From: Symbiodinium kawagutii
Lineage: Eukaryota > Sar > Dinophyceae > Suessiales > Symbiodiniaceae
DNA length: 64,000 nucleotides
Direction: 5' to 3'
Assembly: GCA_009767595.1 (NCBI GenBank)
Contig: VSDK01007059.1
Coordinates: forward strand, 308,544 to 372,543
Shown: piece after piece, positions 22,024-33,954 of the stretch
How positions within the stretch are numbered: position 1 is the first letter of the stretch
Layout: each line of letters opens with the position of its first letter
Position numbers and translations under genes: made by a program
The notes under the pieces: model-generated
Told to the model about the DNA's origin: nothing
Databases searched by the model: none
Seen by the model: only the letters and a program-made list of their open reading frames with translations

Positions 22024-24453
22024 ATGCACGTGGAAGCATGGCACACTCGAGCCGCGCTAGTTCTTGCAGCTGCAGTTGTCCTGGTTTATGAACACTATTT
22101 TGCAGCGTTTTTGCTTTTATGTTTGACTGCTGCCACCCTGATACCCATTGGAACTGGAGACGCTAAATTGCAAACGGCGAGTGCATATCCCGAAGTTCCA
22201 GCGGATAAAGCTGGTGCAAAAGGAGAAGCAGAGCCGGAGCCCAGTCCAGAGCCAGTGGATTTGGATTCGAAGCAGGAGCAAAGTTGGACCGACAGTGTGA
22301 AGCTGGCAGATACAGGTGTGGCCATGCCGGCAGCACAAGTTGCCCGCGCATGGTTGCAGATGGCACGGTCCAAAGAGATCATCTCAAGCCACGTGGGACC
22401 TGCCAAGTCAAGACCCCGGCCGATCCGAGCGGGCAGCTCTTCAGATCTTTGTGGCAGCATGACTGAAGGTGGTGAAGGCGGTGACACGGACCCTTGCAGT
22501 ACTCCCACAGGCCGGGCCAATACTTTGCTGGTGGAGATGCAGCGAGAGCGTGGAGAGCCTTGGGGATTCCAATGGCGTCCCGGGACCCGACGATGGATCT
22601 TGGATTCCGTGGATCCCAACAGCCTCGCCGGCGCATGGAATGAGCATCAGGCAGAGCAAGGACTCAGACTCCTGGTGCCAGGCAGCACCTTGTTGGAGGT
22701 CAATGGATCGAATCAAAAGGTAGTTGTGAGGCACGAGTTGGACAAGGCCTTGCGGATTCGACTCACCTTTTTGTTGCCAGATGAAGCTCTTATTGAAAGT
22801 TTGGATCCTCAGAGTTTAGAATGCAGGACCAGGATTAAGAATTCATTTTTAGAGGTCACAGCTGCAGACAGCCATGATGAGAGGCGAAACTTCTCAGATC
22901 CAGGTCCTATGAGGGCTGCAAAGTCAGTTTCTTCTGCCCCGGAAGGTTGTGGTGGCTGTGGACCAGTGGACAGAGTGGACAGTACCGCAGGCTACGTTAC
23001 GGAGTCGGAAGCCGTTTCTGACTTGATCGGCAGTACAGCATTGATTGTTGCAGCAGAGTCTCCACACAACGGAAAATTGTGTCAGATCGAAGCATTTGAC
23101 CCTGAGGTCCGGCGGTACGTGGTGCGTGTTTGTGCCGATGAGGGTCCAGTCAGTGCCAAATTGCGCCTGGAAAATCTGATGCTTCAGCCGTCACAACCCA
23201 TTTTTCCACCTCCTATTGCAAGTTTTCATGGCTTCCAAGCATCGCTTCCCAACCCTGAAGCATTTCTCAATCCATACGGGCCATGGTCTTGGCCAGAACC
23301 TTGTCCAACATTTCAGAGCCCAGATGCTATGTTGATGCAGCACTTCCCCCCAGGTTGGGGACCGATCGGAGACCCTGCGTGGCCTCCATGTGGACAGTTT
23401 GGCATGCCACCCATGCTGGGGGCTGACATTCCAACAGAAGGATCTCAGATGATGCCGTGCATGCCTTCCATGGCACCTTCCATGCCATCTATGCCACCCT
23501 CCATGCCCACTTTGCCCCCATTGAGCACCACACCAGTAACAAATGTGCCATTTCCTTTCGATGGCCTTGGGACCCTCCCTTCTGACCGACCACTGGTCGT
23601 TACGCACCAAGATTTGGAGAGACAATTGTTGACCCAGCACGGTCCTGACAACAAGCTTGGACCGGATCTGATTGCCGGCGAACATGGAGAACTTCCAGGT
23701 TTTGAAGCATTTGAAGCCCAGCTGCCTCAGCTTCACTCCCTTGATCCTGAAGGCCTTGAGCCGCCACCAGATCCCAAAAAGAAGAGGCGACGTCGAAGGC
23801 GTGGGAAACGAAAGGGTCAGAAGGAGAAAGGGGGAGATGGGATGGAGGAGAAAGATGGAGAAAATGGAGATGGGGGAGATGAGAATGCAGATGACTCGTC
23901 AGAAGATGGGATGGATGCACATGCTGCAATGCAAGAGGATGGAACGGCCGAGCCGATCAACTTAGGGAAGGAGGATGAAGGTGCCATAAGCCATGAGCAA
24001 CCCTGGCGACCTCAACTCCCTAGACAACCTGAGGACATCCAAAATGGCCCGCAGAATGCACAGAAAGAGGATACTGCGAGTCTGAACACTGGAGGACGAG
24101 CCGCTGATTGGAGGCCGTCCTTACCAAGATCACTGGTGACTGTGACACCCAAAGTTACCAGAGCCGGTGACCAGACGGAAATTCTGCAGCCGGAGCCGGT
24201 TGCGAAAATGACATCCTGGCAGCCGAGCCTTCACAGGGCGCCAGTACAGAAGCCAGACTTCGGAGCCAATCCCAAAGGGAGCGGAAATCAGCTTGCCATA
24301 GCTTGCCCACATTTGCTCATGAAGGTACCTCAATGTAGTGTAGTTAGGCATTGATTATTTCAGACCGCGGCCTCTTTATACTTGGGTTTCTGTGGGGAGG
24401 GTCCGTATGAGACAAAGCCAGGAAAAACCAGGACAAAGCTATGTCAGAGGTGA
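22024..24453 (+). CDS. Membrane-anchored PDZ-like/SH3-like protein
   Basis: The largest exon in the window (22024-24324, 767 codons), starting at an ATG two bases after a strong acceptor (pyrimidine run then TTGCAG). Residues 8-42 form one or two hydrophobic segments (LVLAAAVVLVYEHYFAAFLL). About residues 178-258 are PDZ-like: GEPWGFQWRP, ILDSVDPNSLAGAWN, LLVPGSTLLEVNG. About residues 335-390 are SH3/KOW-like: HNGKLCQIEAFDPEVRRYVV ending LRLENL. A Pro/Met-rich linker follows, then a polybasic block (PKKKRRRRRRGKRKGQK, about residue 583), an acidic Glu/Asp/Gly stretch, and three copies of W-[RQ]-P-x-L-x-R about 40-70 residues apart. Donor AAG|GTACCT and a 39-nt intron lead to a terminal exon 24364-24453 (LYLGFCGEGPYETKPGKTRT). 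Without splicing the frame stops at 24354. A membrane-tethered scaffold is inferred. Confidence 0.72.
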
Positions 24454-24690
24454 CGTTGAGGTGATGTTAGAGGTGACGTTGGAGGCCATGTTGAATTTCA
24501 TGTTGAAATCCCATTGTTAATTTGGTGGTTTCAGTGGAGTGGTCGAAAGCACCAAATAAATTTTAGAGGTGATGTCAGAGGCGACATTTGGCGCCGCGTT
24601 AGACTTCATGCTGTAATCATATTTGTGGTTGGTGGTTTAGGCGCGAGATTTTCAAGGGAGCAGGGCCATTTTAGAGGTGATGTTTAGGTA
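24441..24690. repeat. Degenerate ~110-bp tandem units
   Basis: Two diverged units begin AGAGGTGA(C/T)GT and share ATTT...GTTAGACTTCATG-type and GGTGGTTT segments, with a third partial start near 24672 (TTTTAGAGGTGATG). They lie immediately downstream of the PDZ-like gene, and the first unit touches the predicted stop region. Confidence 0.5.
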
Positions 24691-24845
24691 AAATCTTCGG
24701 GTAACCAACCAACAACTGCGCAATAGACTTTGAACGCGACTCTTTTGGCTCGTGATTGAGTTAGCCCCCGTTTGAGGTATCGGTAGATTTATCGAAGGCT
24801 TAGATCAGCACCTCGCAACAAAATATTTGCATGCGTGCTGGACAT

Positions 24846-25922
24846 TTATTTACTTGCTACTTGGGGCAACGGGGCCACGGGAAGGCCAGGACTGATTTGG
24901 CACATCAACTCCGACATGACTTCGGACACTAAAATGCATGTTTTTTGGGGCTCGGGAACGGTGCGGAACGGTGCGGAACGGTGCCGCTGTAAGTTTGGAA
25001 CGGTGCGGAACGGTTCGGAACGGTTCCGCCCAATAATTTCCACGTTTTTTGTTGTTTTTTTCTTGTTCACGCAGTTTTTGGATCTGACTGTTATTTGTCT
25101 TGCTTTCTTCCGGAGCTTGCGTTTGCCGGCAATTTCTTTCCTGATTCGCCTACATGTTTCCAACGTATCATTCAATGTTGGGGCCAAAACTGAACAGACG
25201 AAAAGCGAACGATTTTGAGAACCACAAACCTCGCATAAGTTAATGACGGCTGCGGTCAACCACCCTATTTCCATTTCCAAGGATTGTGCGGAAAAAACGT
25301 TCCCAAAGCAAGGGTAAAGTGGTGCGCCCATGTGATTTTTGTGTTGGCCAGTTCTGATGTTTAGCCTGCGGGAATTGAAATATGGAGGGGGAAAAAAGGG
25401 TTGCTGTGTACATGGGGTTGTTGCAACCTGGATTTCGGCAGCTGCCCATGATTCAGACATGGTCTAAAACATGGCCTCAGACATGACTTTGACATGGGTT
25501 CTAACATCCATTTGTGTCCCAAAAATGGCTCTCGGATGTGTGAAATTCTCACCACAGACAAAGAGGCTGTGATCCGAAAAAAGGCATTGACCTTTGATAC
25601 TTTTGTTATTTGAAATTGGATGTGAACTGCTGGTTGCTTTGGAGACCTGGCATGTTGGGTACTTATTTTCCAGCTTCAAGAGTTTGAAGAGTACTGTAGT
25701 GTATTTGCATGTATTTGCAACTAGTTCGTATTTAAGTAATTCAATATTTGAGGGTGCAAAGGGGCACAGATTGGCCTGTGCACACTTGTCCAGTTCCTGC
25801 AGTCCGTATGTTGTATTTGCAGCCGTTTGCTTCATGTTCAAATATTGACCCTCATCAAAGCTCTCGCTCGCATCAGTCAAGCATAGGCACATGATGGCAT
25901 ATGACTCGAGATAGTCCCCCAT
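24846..25922 (-). pseudogene. Minus-strand open frame broken by one stop
   Basis: On the minus strand an ATG frame of 152 codons (25922 to 25464) ends at a TAG and is followed two codons later, in the same frame, by an ATG frame of 204 codons (25460 to 24846). Together they make about 358 codons with one stop, the longest minus-strand frame here. Pieces: AFSA-like hydrophobic/polar mix, KEIAGKRKLRKKARQITV, and the decamer-encoded RSEPFRTVP repeat. No domain is recognised. It could be an intronless retrocopy, a relic of a repeated element, or chance. Confidence 0.25.
24956..25031. repeat. GGAACGGTGC decamer array
   Basis: At least six copies of GGAACGGT(G/T)C in about 75 bp, with a break (GCTGTAAGTTT) in the middle. 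In the minus-strand frame it encodes a short RSEPFRTVP-type peptide repeat. Confidence 0.75.
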
Positions 25923-26198
25923 GTATGCAGGTTCTTTTGGAAACTAAGTGAGGCAACATGACAATTTGATACAATTTAATCCTATTCCTAGCATAGTTAT
26001 CAATAAAACATGCTGGCCATTGGATTTTTGCCCTCCCTTGACTAGGTTCTTGAACCGATGGAGGAGAGAGAGAGAGAGAGAGATAATGATACATGTTAAT
26101 GGAAATGTTCTTGAAATGTATTGAATATATTTATATACTTTTTTTCTATGTGCATATATACTTCAAATGTGCACGCCATTATTAGAAACGAGTGATAG

Positions 26199-29100
26199 AG
26201 AAGAACTTCAAATGTGGGGTTCGTTGACCTGGTGCAATTGTTACGCATGGGGATGCTCGCCGATTCGGAACCTTTTCGATGGCCAAAGAGGCCCCTGTCC
26301 CGTGTGGTCTTTCTGGACGTGGATGGTGTTCTCAATTCTTCAGCCGAAAAATCTGCAGGCCCGCTCTGATTCGGCGTTGCTTTAACTATTCAAAGACATG
26401 CAGGTCAACCACCCCTCCACTTGGCAACTGAGTTCGACAGCTTACATAATTTTACTTTTTTCTCTTGTTTCTCTTGTGCAATGCCATTTGCTTTTGTACA
26501 TGTGCACGTGGCCGTGCAGAATATCACTTTTAGGAGTCTTCGTATCGTTCCGCCCCCAATCTGGACAATCGTCCGTGGAATTGTACCTGCCAGGGTCGGA
26601 TTATATCCCAGTGGGCACTGGCGGCCTATGGTTGGAGAGGCAGGACGAAGCAGTCGGGGCGTCTGTGCGCAAGAAAATTGTGAGCCAAGGATGTGAAAAG
26701 ATAGTAGGCAATGGAGTCAAGTGCTGCTCAAGGAAGATTTCCTGGGAAAAATCTACTTGGTACTGATCCTATGCTTGAAATGTAGCCAGCTGGGACCTCC
26801 ATCTTTTTGTGATGGGTTTCACTAAGTATTTGCAGTTGACCCGTGGGTGAAGTATTTATGATGTTTTTTGGTCTAAAAGATCCAAAAAGGGTGGATTTTC
26901 ACTTCATATGTCCCCCAAACTCCAGAACCTTCCAACTTTTGGCCAGCGCACATAGCTTGTAGCATTAAATTATTTGAATTAGTGGCTTGAAAAAGCGTTC
27001 AAAGCGAAAGGCAGAATTCCAATCTATAATGCACAATAAGTTAACAATAAGTCTCGTTTAGGATTTGCTCATATATGTTGTTATTATTCATATAAGCAGA
27101 TTTGGGAGTCGGATGCAAGGCCCCTTGTCATTGATGAGTTTACAAGCATTGCCATTTGAATCCAAAAGGTTAGATTAGCACTTTAGGTGATGAATGGGGC
27201 TAGATAGTTGGATCATTCTATATATTATATTTGGATCCGATACGCCAGCCGACTACCACGCATGATTTAAAGAACTGTTAAATTAAATGGCCGCTAAGTC
27301 AGCCATCACTTTGTACAGGAAGCGGTGTTTCAGCCTGTGTCGGCATTGCGCCCTAGGGCCCTAGAAAGTTGAGAGGCCATGGAATGATGTACAGTATGAT
27401 GTAGTGATGCAATACAGTAGGCAACATTCCGAAACATTTCAAGTATTGGGGCCCCTCTTGGCATTTCCTTTCACTTTGCGTCAGGGCTCTATGCGGTCCG
27501 GAAACAGACAAACAGCAGTGTCGCATAGTGTTTTTGTGTTGGAGCCAAGGGCAGACCCGTCCTATGAAATGGAAAGCTATGAATTAGGTAGTCCTTCAGT
27601 GATTTGTTTAGTTCCTCAATTGCCACAGACATAGAAAGAGCCTGGTCGAATACGCGTTTCTTGACTGAATTTGATATCAAGCAGAATCAGCAGAAGTACC
27701 ACCCCACGACCTACAACTTAGCATGAACATTGATGCAACCATATGGCCTGAAACCGTTTGTGAGTTAAGGAACTGTTTGTCAGATGTTCCATTTCTTTCA
27801 GAAACAAGGGAACCTTAAGGCAGCAGCTACATGTGAGTGCGTTGCATACCTCGAGATGAATGAGATAGTGTATGCATGGTGTACTACGATCGGTGGTTTC
27901 CCTACCAACATCGATGGAATCGTTTGGGGGGTACATGTTTGATGGTTTTTGCCACAGTGGAGTTGCTGTTAGGATTTGTCAGCTACGAAAACATCCATGT
28001 CAGAGAGCAACGACATGCAATGATGGTGCGATGCAAACTGTTGGGGGACTGAAAGATGATGTTTGCAAAAGAAGCAATGCTGGCTTGATCTCTGACATGC
28101 CTCGAGGCAAGCACATATGAAATCACACAACTGGCAACATTGGTTTGGAAGTTATTGAATGTTTTGTTTCGTGCTGACATCGAAGAGTTGTTTGATTTTC
28201 TTTGCAGGAATTTGTTGCAGCTACTGGGGCAATTGCTCCATGCTGGCCAGGCAGGGGGGCACAGCATCACAAACACACATGCTAAGCACCATACAGATGC
28301 AGGCACTACCATAGTGGCTCCACCGCAGCTGCTTTAACTTCAACCATTGACTTGAAATGCAGCAGCCCTGTACCATGCTCAGGAGGTGCACACTCACACC
28401 ATGAAACCTACAGCCCTGGTCCTGGTATGTCCTGATTACATATTCTTTATAGATATTGTTAAGTGATTATTAGTCTGCAAATCTGAGAGTGTTCACATTT
28501 TAACTACCAAGATTCTCTCCCTGTGTCTTGGCGCGAATCAGATGGGGTGATTCTCCCCTTGGACCAGGCTTTCGTAGTAATCTCTTCCAGTTGGCGCCGA
28601 GAACCCTCTGCAATTGAGGACTGGAGGGAGTGCTGGTGAGATTGTGTGTTGCAAGCGCTTTCTGTGCAAGCGGCGGATGTAACTTACAACATCACATGAT
28701 ATGACGTGATATGACAATGTGATATGCAAAGCAAGGCTCTGACATCATTGTTCGTGGACATGTTGGCTTCGATGCTTGTGTTGCACATCTTGCTGAAAGG
28801 TTCGGTTTTTGTGATGTCGACAGACTTGAGCAGCCATGTAGCGGATTTTGCGTGTGTTTGCACTTCAGGCGCTGAAAGATGCCTGCAAAGACGTGGGCAT
28901 TGGGTGCTGGCGCTTTTTGGGCTACTTGGTCTTCGCTGCACTGAGAACGAAGTGGACTCTCTACAGTGAGACGGATGGCAGACCATGAAGAAATTCGCTT
29001 CATTTCGGACATTGTGCATCGGTGGAATGGTGCTGGGAGGATACTAGTAGAAAAAAGAAAAGGGAGTCTCCCCGTCAATGTTCGGGCCGTAAGAAAGCCA

Positions 29101-30618
29101 GTGCATCATGCTCAGAATTTGGATTTGATAGCACAAATACTTGAATCCTCATAAATAATCGAATGAAAAATTGATCTTTCATCAAGGGCCCTCAATGGCT
29201 CCTTCTCATTTGCATCTTACTGCGCTTGTGGAAATTCCCCATGAGCGCAGCAGGATTGTAGACTTGGCACTGCAAAAGTATGAGATGCCGAGGTCAGACC
29301 GCAGAAATGAAAATGGCTGCTCGCACGGCAGCAGGGCGGCGTTGCGCCGAGATATCTCACTGGCTTGCAGCAAGAAGATATGCGTTTCTGGAGCGCTGGC
29401 TGCGTGTGTGCGTTTTTTTGTGAGATCCTGTGACCATGTGTTAGTGTTTCGAAGTGTCTTTCAATAAGTTGCATCATTATGTGTTGAACAGATATTGGTA
29501 GCCGTTGCTATTTCCAACTTGGAAAATTGTAGATATTTATTCGACTTCACTTTTCACATTTCTGACATCTTCTTCGAACATTTCCAATGGGGAAGTGCAC
29601 GCCTTGCACGACTATCACTTCGAGTCTGATCACCTCCACTCATTTGCTTGCAGCGTTGTTCAACGGGCTGCAAGAGCCTTTCAACTTCGTATGTCATGAT
29701 CCCATCTTGAACCACCTACAAGCTGAATTGAACAGTGCCTTTCGACAATCGCAATGCCTTGGCCATGTTGATGGAGGCGACATGATTCAGCTCTCAGATT
29801 CTACATGTTACAATCAAAGGTCTTCAAATCTAGAAATATACTGCCCATTTTGTATCATTTTGTCATGGCCTAGGACGAAAGTGGTGTGCAACAGACCTTT
29901 GCTTTTCATGCTTTTGAGATTCTTTAAATATCCTTACATATCAATCTGTTTGTTTGTGTGCCGATTTGATTCTTCCTACCTAGTTTTGGTTCACGTTGCA
30001 GTGTTCGCTTTGTGCATTTCGGCATCCAAGGCTCGGTCTACAACAATGGATTGCGCTCCTTGGTACATCTGGGTGCATGTCCGGTCAGACGGCAAACAAT
30101 CGCACATTGCAGGATAGGAATCGGCCCAATCGGGGAAGTGCCGCAACTTCCACATGATGAACTCAGCAACGAGATCCAGCAGGTTCCCAGGTTCTTCCTT
30201 GTCACTTTCCCTCACTTCCTCACTTTGACCCCTGAAAGCTCCGAGCTTTCAAAGCATCAGCCGTTTGCTTCTCAGGTTGGATGATATGGATTTGGCCAGC
30301 CAATCTCCAGAGCACCTGAAGACACTTGTTTTTGGAACACGTTTGGGGAAGTCATGGGGGATCCAACATTGGTCTGCCCTTTGGTGCTTGTTGTGGCATG
30401 TTTTGCTGTGTATGCTGGTGCTAGGTCACAATGTTCATACTCAGCATGTGCTAAGTTGAACCAATTTATTTGATTTATTTGGAGCGATTGCGTCGCTCTC
30501 AAGGAGGAACATGATACGCACAAACCCTCATCATGGACTGCAGCCCAGCCAGCTAGAAGAGGCCTTGCAGGCCTCAATGGTTTTGTGCAGCCAGAATAAA
30601 TCCACGCATTTCGAGCTG
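26199..30618 (+). CDS. HAD-fold protein (SAK-type HAD domain)
   Basis: Motif I is in exon 26199-26358: SRVVFLDVDGVLNSSAEKSA, the Asp pair of a HAD phosphohydrolase (GC donor). Further exons: 26520-26679 (PGSDYIPVGTGGLWLERQDE), 27485-27587 (FVLEPRADPSYEMESYEL), 28329-28424 and 28542-28615, which carries motif II, LDQAFVVISSSWRREPSAI (GA donor), then 28868 onward (ALKDACKDVGIG), 29298-29403 (AAGRRCAEISHWLAARRYAF), 30276-30327 (LDDMDLASQSPEHLKTL, the acidic motif IV) and 30504-30618 (MIRTNPHHGLQPSQLEEALQ). This motif order matches HAD domains of the kind linked to RNA-repair proteins and frequent in dinoflagellates. Phases agree for 26679/27485/28329/28542/28868. Exons 29654-29812 and 30002-30182 (GPIGEVPQLPHDELSNEIQQ) may belong or be insertions. 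Substrate unknown; the 5' end and the last exons are incomplete. Confidence 0.58.
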
Positions 30619-30858
30619 GTAAAAATGCTTTCAAGGAATTGCTGTGTTAGACCATTGCTGGCTCCTTCAAACCTCGTCTCCTTGCGAATCGTACCAGTAT
30701 AACATGTGCAAGGCGCTCTTTGGATGCCAATGCAGGTGCTTGGATGTAGCACCACACTTGTTGCTCTCCCAAGAAGTGAGTGCGAAGTGGGAAAAGGCCA
30801 GGCGCGGCATACCGGTCAGCTGATGGACCATCAGAATCCATCAGATTTTCCACTGCAG

Positions 30859-33257
30859 GCATCGTGTTGGACATTGACGGTACGTTGATTGATTCAATGC
30901 CATGGCCATTGGATTCTCCTGCCCCACATCAGCCAGCATTTGCAAAGGTGGGACATGGAGCAACGTGTAGCAGGGTGGAACATTCACAGTCCTATAGTAG
31001 CTTTTTTGTTGCTCTATGAGGAGCTTTCTTTTCTGTCGAAATGTCACTCAGTTGTGCAATGGAAAGCTTGATGCCAACCTGGCCATGTGCACAACAGGAC
31101 GGCATAGCAGTTTTTGCCCGGCCGCACTTGGATATGTTCTTGGACTTTTGCTTTGAACGTGGCTTGAATCCAAGGTTTGCAGAACGTGTGCATATCTCAT
31201 TTGAGCCTCCCTCATGATGAAGCTTCTTTATCCGAATCTTCTCAGGTTTCACGGGTGTTGGTCTGTGGACGACGTCGGATGCTGATTGGTGTTCTTTGAT
31301 TGTCAACAAGGTACGAGATGAGAAGATTTGAGAAGACTGAGAAATTGCATTAAGGACTAAAGTGACTAAAGCTGAAGAAGGTGAGACAGGGGCAATCAGC
31401 AAAGACATGGTAGGGCAGCTCGCAGGTCTTGGGACGACATCGTAATTGGTGCTTCCTTTGGCTCCTTGGCAGCTCTGACTGGGGCTCCACTTTGACGTTG
31501 CGTACCTTCATCCTTCAACCATCAACTAGCGCCACACACATGATCTCAAGACATTTGATCTATATTTTCCATGCCGGACTGAAGAGTTTTGAAACAACAA
31601 CTGTGCACTCTTGAGGCATGTTGGTTCCCTTTCTTCGATAGTTTTTAAATATGTTTTTCTCACATGTTGGTTCTTTTGCCTAGGCGGATGCGTTGTATGA
31701 CCAGGTTTGCCCAGTGTCCGCTCCATGTCAGGTCGCAACAGCATTGCAGCGAACATGTACGAGACAAAGATGGCAACGAGCTATTGAGCCTTTGCCAATT
31801 CAGCAGGTGCAATCGCTTGGGCAATGTCCACCTCCCACCAGCCGAGGATATGCAAAAAGCTCCGGAAGCTGTGGAAATCCAAGACCAGGAGCCGAGAACC
31901 TGTTGAGCAGCCACTGAAGTTACCGAAGTTGGACAATGCTGTGTTTCAGTTGATGAAGTTTGCATGTGTCTCCGCAGGCGCGCTTGTGGTTTCGATCGCC
32001 GTAGCAGCATCATCGTGGAGGACGTCCTTGGTAAAAATCACCCCTAGATTGAAGCTTTGAGAGGATCGATGCTGAATGTGGACTGCTTCGTTCTCAAACC
32101 TGGACGTATGCCCGAGTATAATTACAACTATTGCAGTGACGTTGGTGGCAGCAGTTATGGGTGGTTATGGTTGTGCAACGAATTGCCCAATGGCTATGGC
32201 TATGCTCTAATTCGATTGAGATTGTTAGATGTGTGAAGGATACATGGCGAAATTGCTATTTCAATCGCGGCAATGCCATCATCGTGTCACTACCTCAGGG
32301 CTAGGGCAGTGCCTGTATGTGCCTGTATCCTTTAGCCTGCAGGATCTTAAAGGAAGGAAAGTTTTGGTGGCATAGGCAGAGTTGTGAGCTTTGCTGAGGC
32401 CTAGCTTTGAAGCTGACCAATCAGGCGACACCGTTCTCCTGCGCTTGATGTCTTACCTGGAGGAGGCAAGAAAGGGCAGAAAGGGCCTTGAGGTGTGACA
32501 CTCCCAGCACACTGTCAGCTTGATATGCATGAAAAATCATGAAAATATGCCAGCTTGTTTCGGCTGGGCCATCAGCAATGTTTGGTTGGCTCGAGAGTTC
32601 GCATGATGCTACATGTTTGGTTGATACCAGCAAATGTTTTTACGCTACATGTTTATGTCGAACTGCCTGATGGTTTGCATAGTCCAATGGTATCCTACGG
32701 TGCTGAGTGTCTATTGCAGCGGGCAACGCCAGGTCCTTTCACGAGAGGACGTGCGCTTCGCAGGAAATCCAAGTGCCGCGGAGTGAGCCGCGTGGATTTG
32801 CGGCCCGGGAGATCAACGATGATCAACGTGGAGCCCTTGGGAGCTCCGAAAATGGCATGCCCTCCGCCCGAGCCACTGCATGAATGCCAACGCCTAGAAG
32901 ATCCTGGAAGCTGGAGGAGCTCGTGATAGCCCGTGCCATGGCACAAGGGTGGTGAGATGTGGTGAGAAAATTGAAGTGAGATGAAGTGAGAGAATTTTAA
33001 GGGGAAAGGACAGGAAGGATGTGGAATTGTCATTCTTGTTGATTTGCAGTGCCGGTCATGCAATTTGTTTCACGTGTGCGATGACACCCAAAAATCACGT
33101 TGATATGTGTGATGGTCAGTTTCTTGAAACTTGTGGTTGCAGGTGTTTTGATTGGGCATCCACAGATGGAAGGACTCTCCTAGTAACAGTCCAGCCAGCT
33201 TCCAGAGGTCATCCAGGTCGATTCTTTCTAATTAGCTGGGCGGACAAATGTGACTAA
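30859..33257 (+). CDS. FCP1/NIF-type HAD phosphatase, Cys-rich C-terminus
   Basis: Exons: 30859-30947 (IVLDIDGTLIDSMPWPLDSP), 31098-31161 (VFARPHLDMFLDFCFER, GC donor), 31246-31310 (GFTGVGLWTTSDADWCSLIV), 31978-32030 (RRSSIIVEDVL), 32720-32922 and 33050-33257. The order DxDGT, then RPxLxxFLxF, then GLWTTSD, then an IIVED segment is the NLI-interacting-factor/FCP1 phosphatase arrangement, which dephosphorylates Ser/Thr on proteins such as the RNA polymerase II tail. The family usually has DLDET-type and DD/DN motifs, so DIDGT and VED are variants with the catalytic Asps kept. The last two exons join in phase and give a basic stretch (LRRKSKCRGVSRVDLRPGRS) and a Cys-rich end (ICFTCAMTP, FLETCGCRCFDWAS). 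Exons between 31310-31978 and 32030-32720 are missing; the N-terminus is unresolved. Confidence 0.55.
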
Positions 33258-33954
33258 ACAATCTTACAGATACTGAAACTAAATCGCCTTCAAGTTGTAA
33301 GCATATTTGATGATATTCGATAAGGTAGTTGGGCTTTAGGGTCTCCAGCCCACGAAACAACAGAGAGAGATTGTCGGTTTTGAGAAGGAGACTCGACCCC
33401 AGCTGAGAAGAAGGCTGTCAGTCCAGCACCCCAGAATGAAACATAACAATTTATACATATACTGAAGTATCAAAAGGTCATAATTATAACTCAATAGAAT
33501 TACCATGATTTGTTGATGCCAGCACGACTCACTGGGCAACCTCCCCTGGCCGCAAGCTAAGCGGCCCAATTTTCCGGAGTTCACACAGCCATTGCGTCGT
33601 TCAGGTAGGGATTCCGCTAGATCAAGCGGCGTCACCGTGAGCATCCTCGTCCATCAGAAGCACGGTGACTTGGCTCCAGAACTACCCGGACTACCCCTTG
33701 ATTTGTACTTGTGATACTTTTGATGCTTTCTACTTGATGAGACTTTTTTTGGGCTTCCTGTGAACACGCCTTGACGCCAGTCTGGTGCTGTTTGATGTTG
33801 ATGAGTCGATGTTTGGTTCTGAGATTATCTTCTGTGGTTGGAAGTGTTGTGGTGATGAATGTTGAAGAGTTTTTGCTGAGATGCGGCATTGAAGACTTTG
33901 AGATCTTTGAGGGCTTGTCTAACATACTGGATACTATAGGGCTTACTCGTCACA

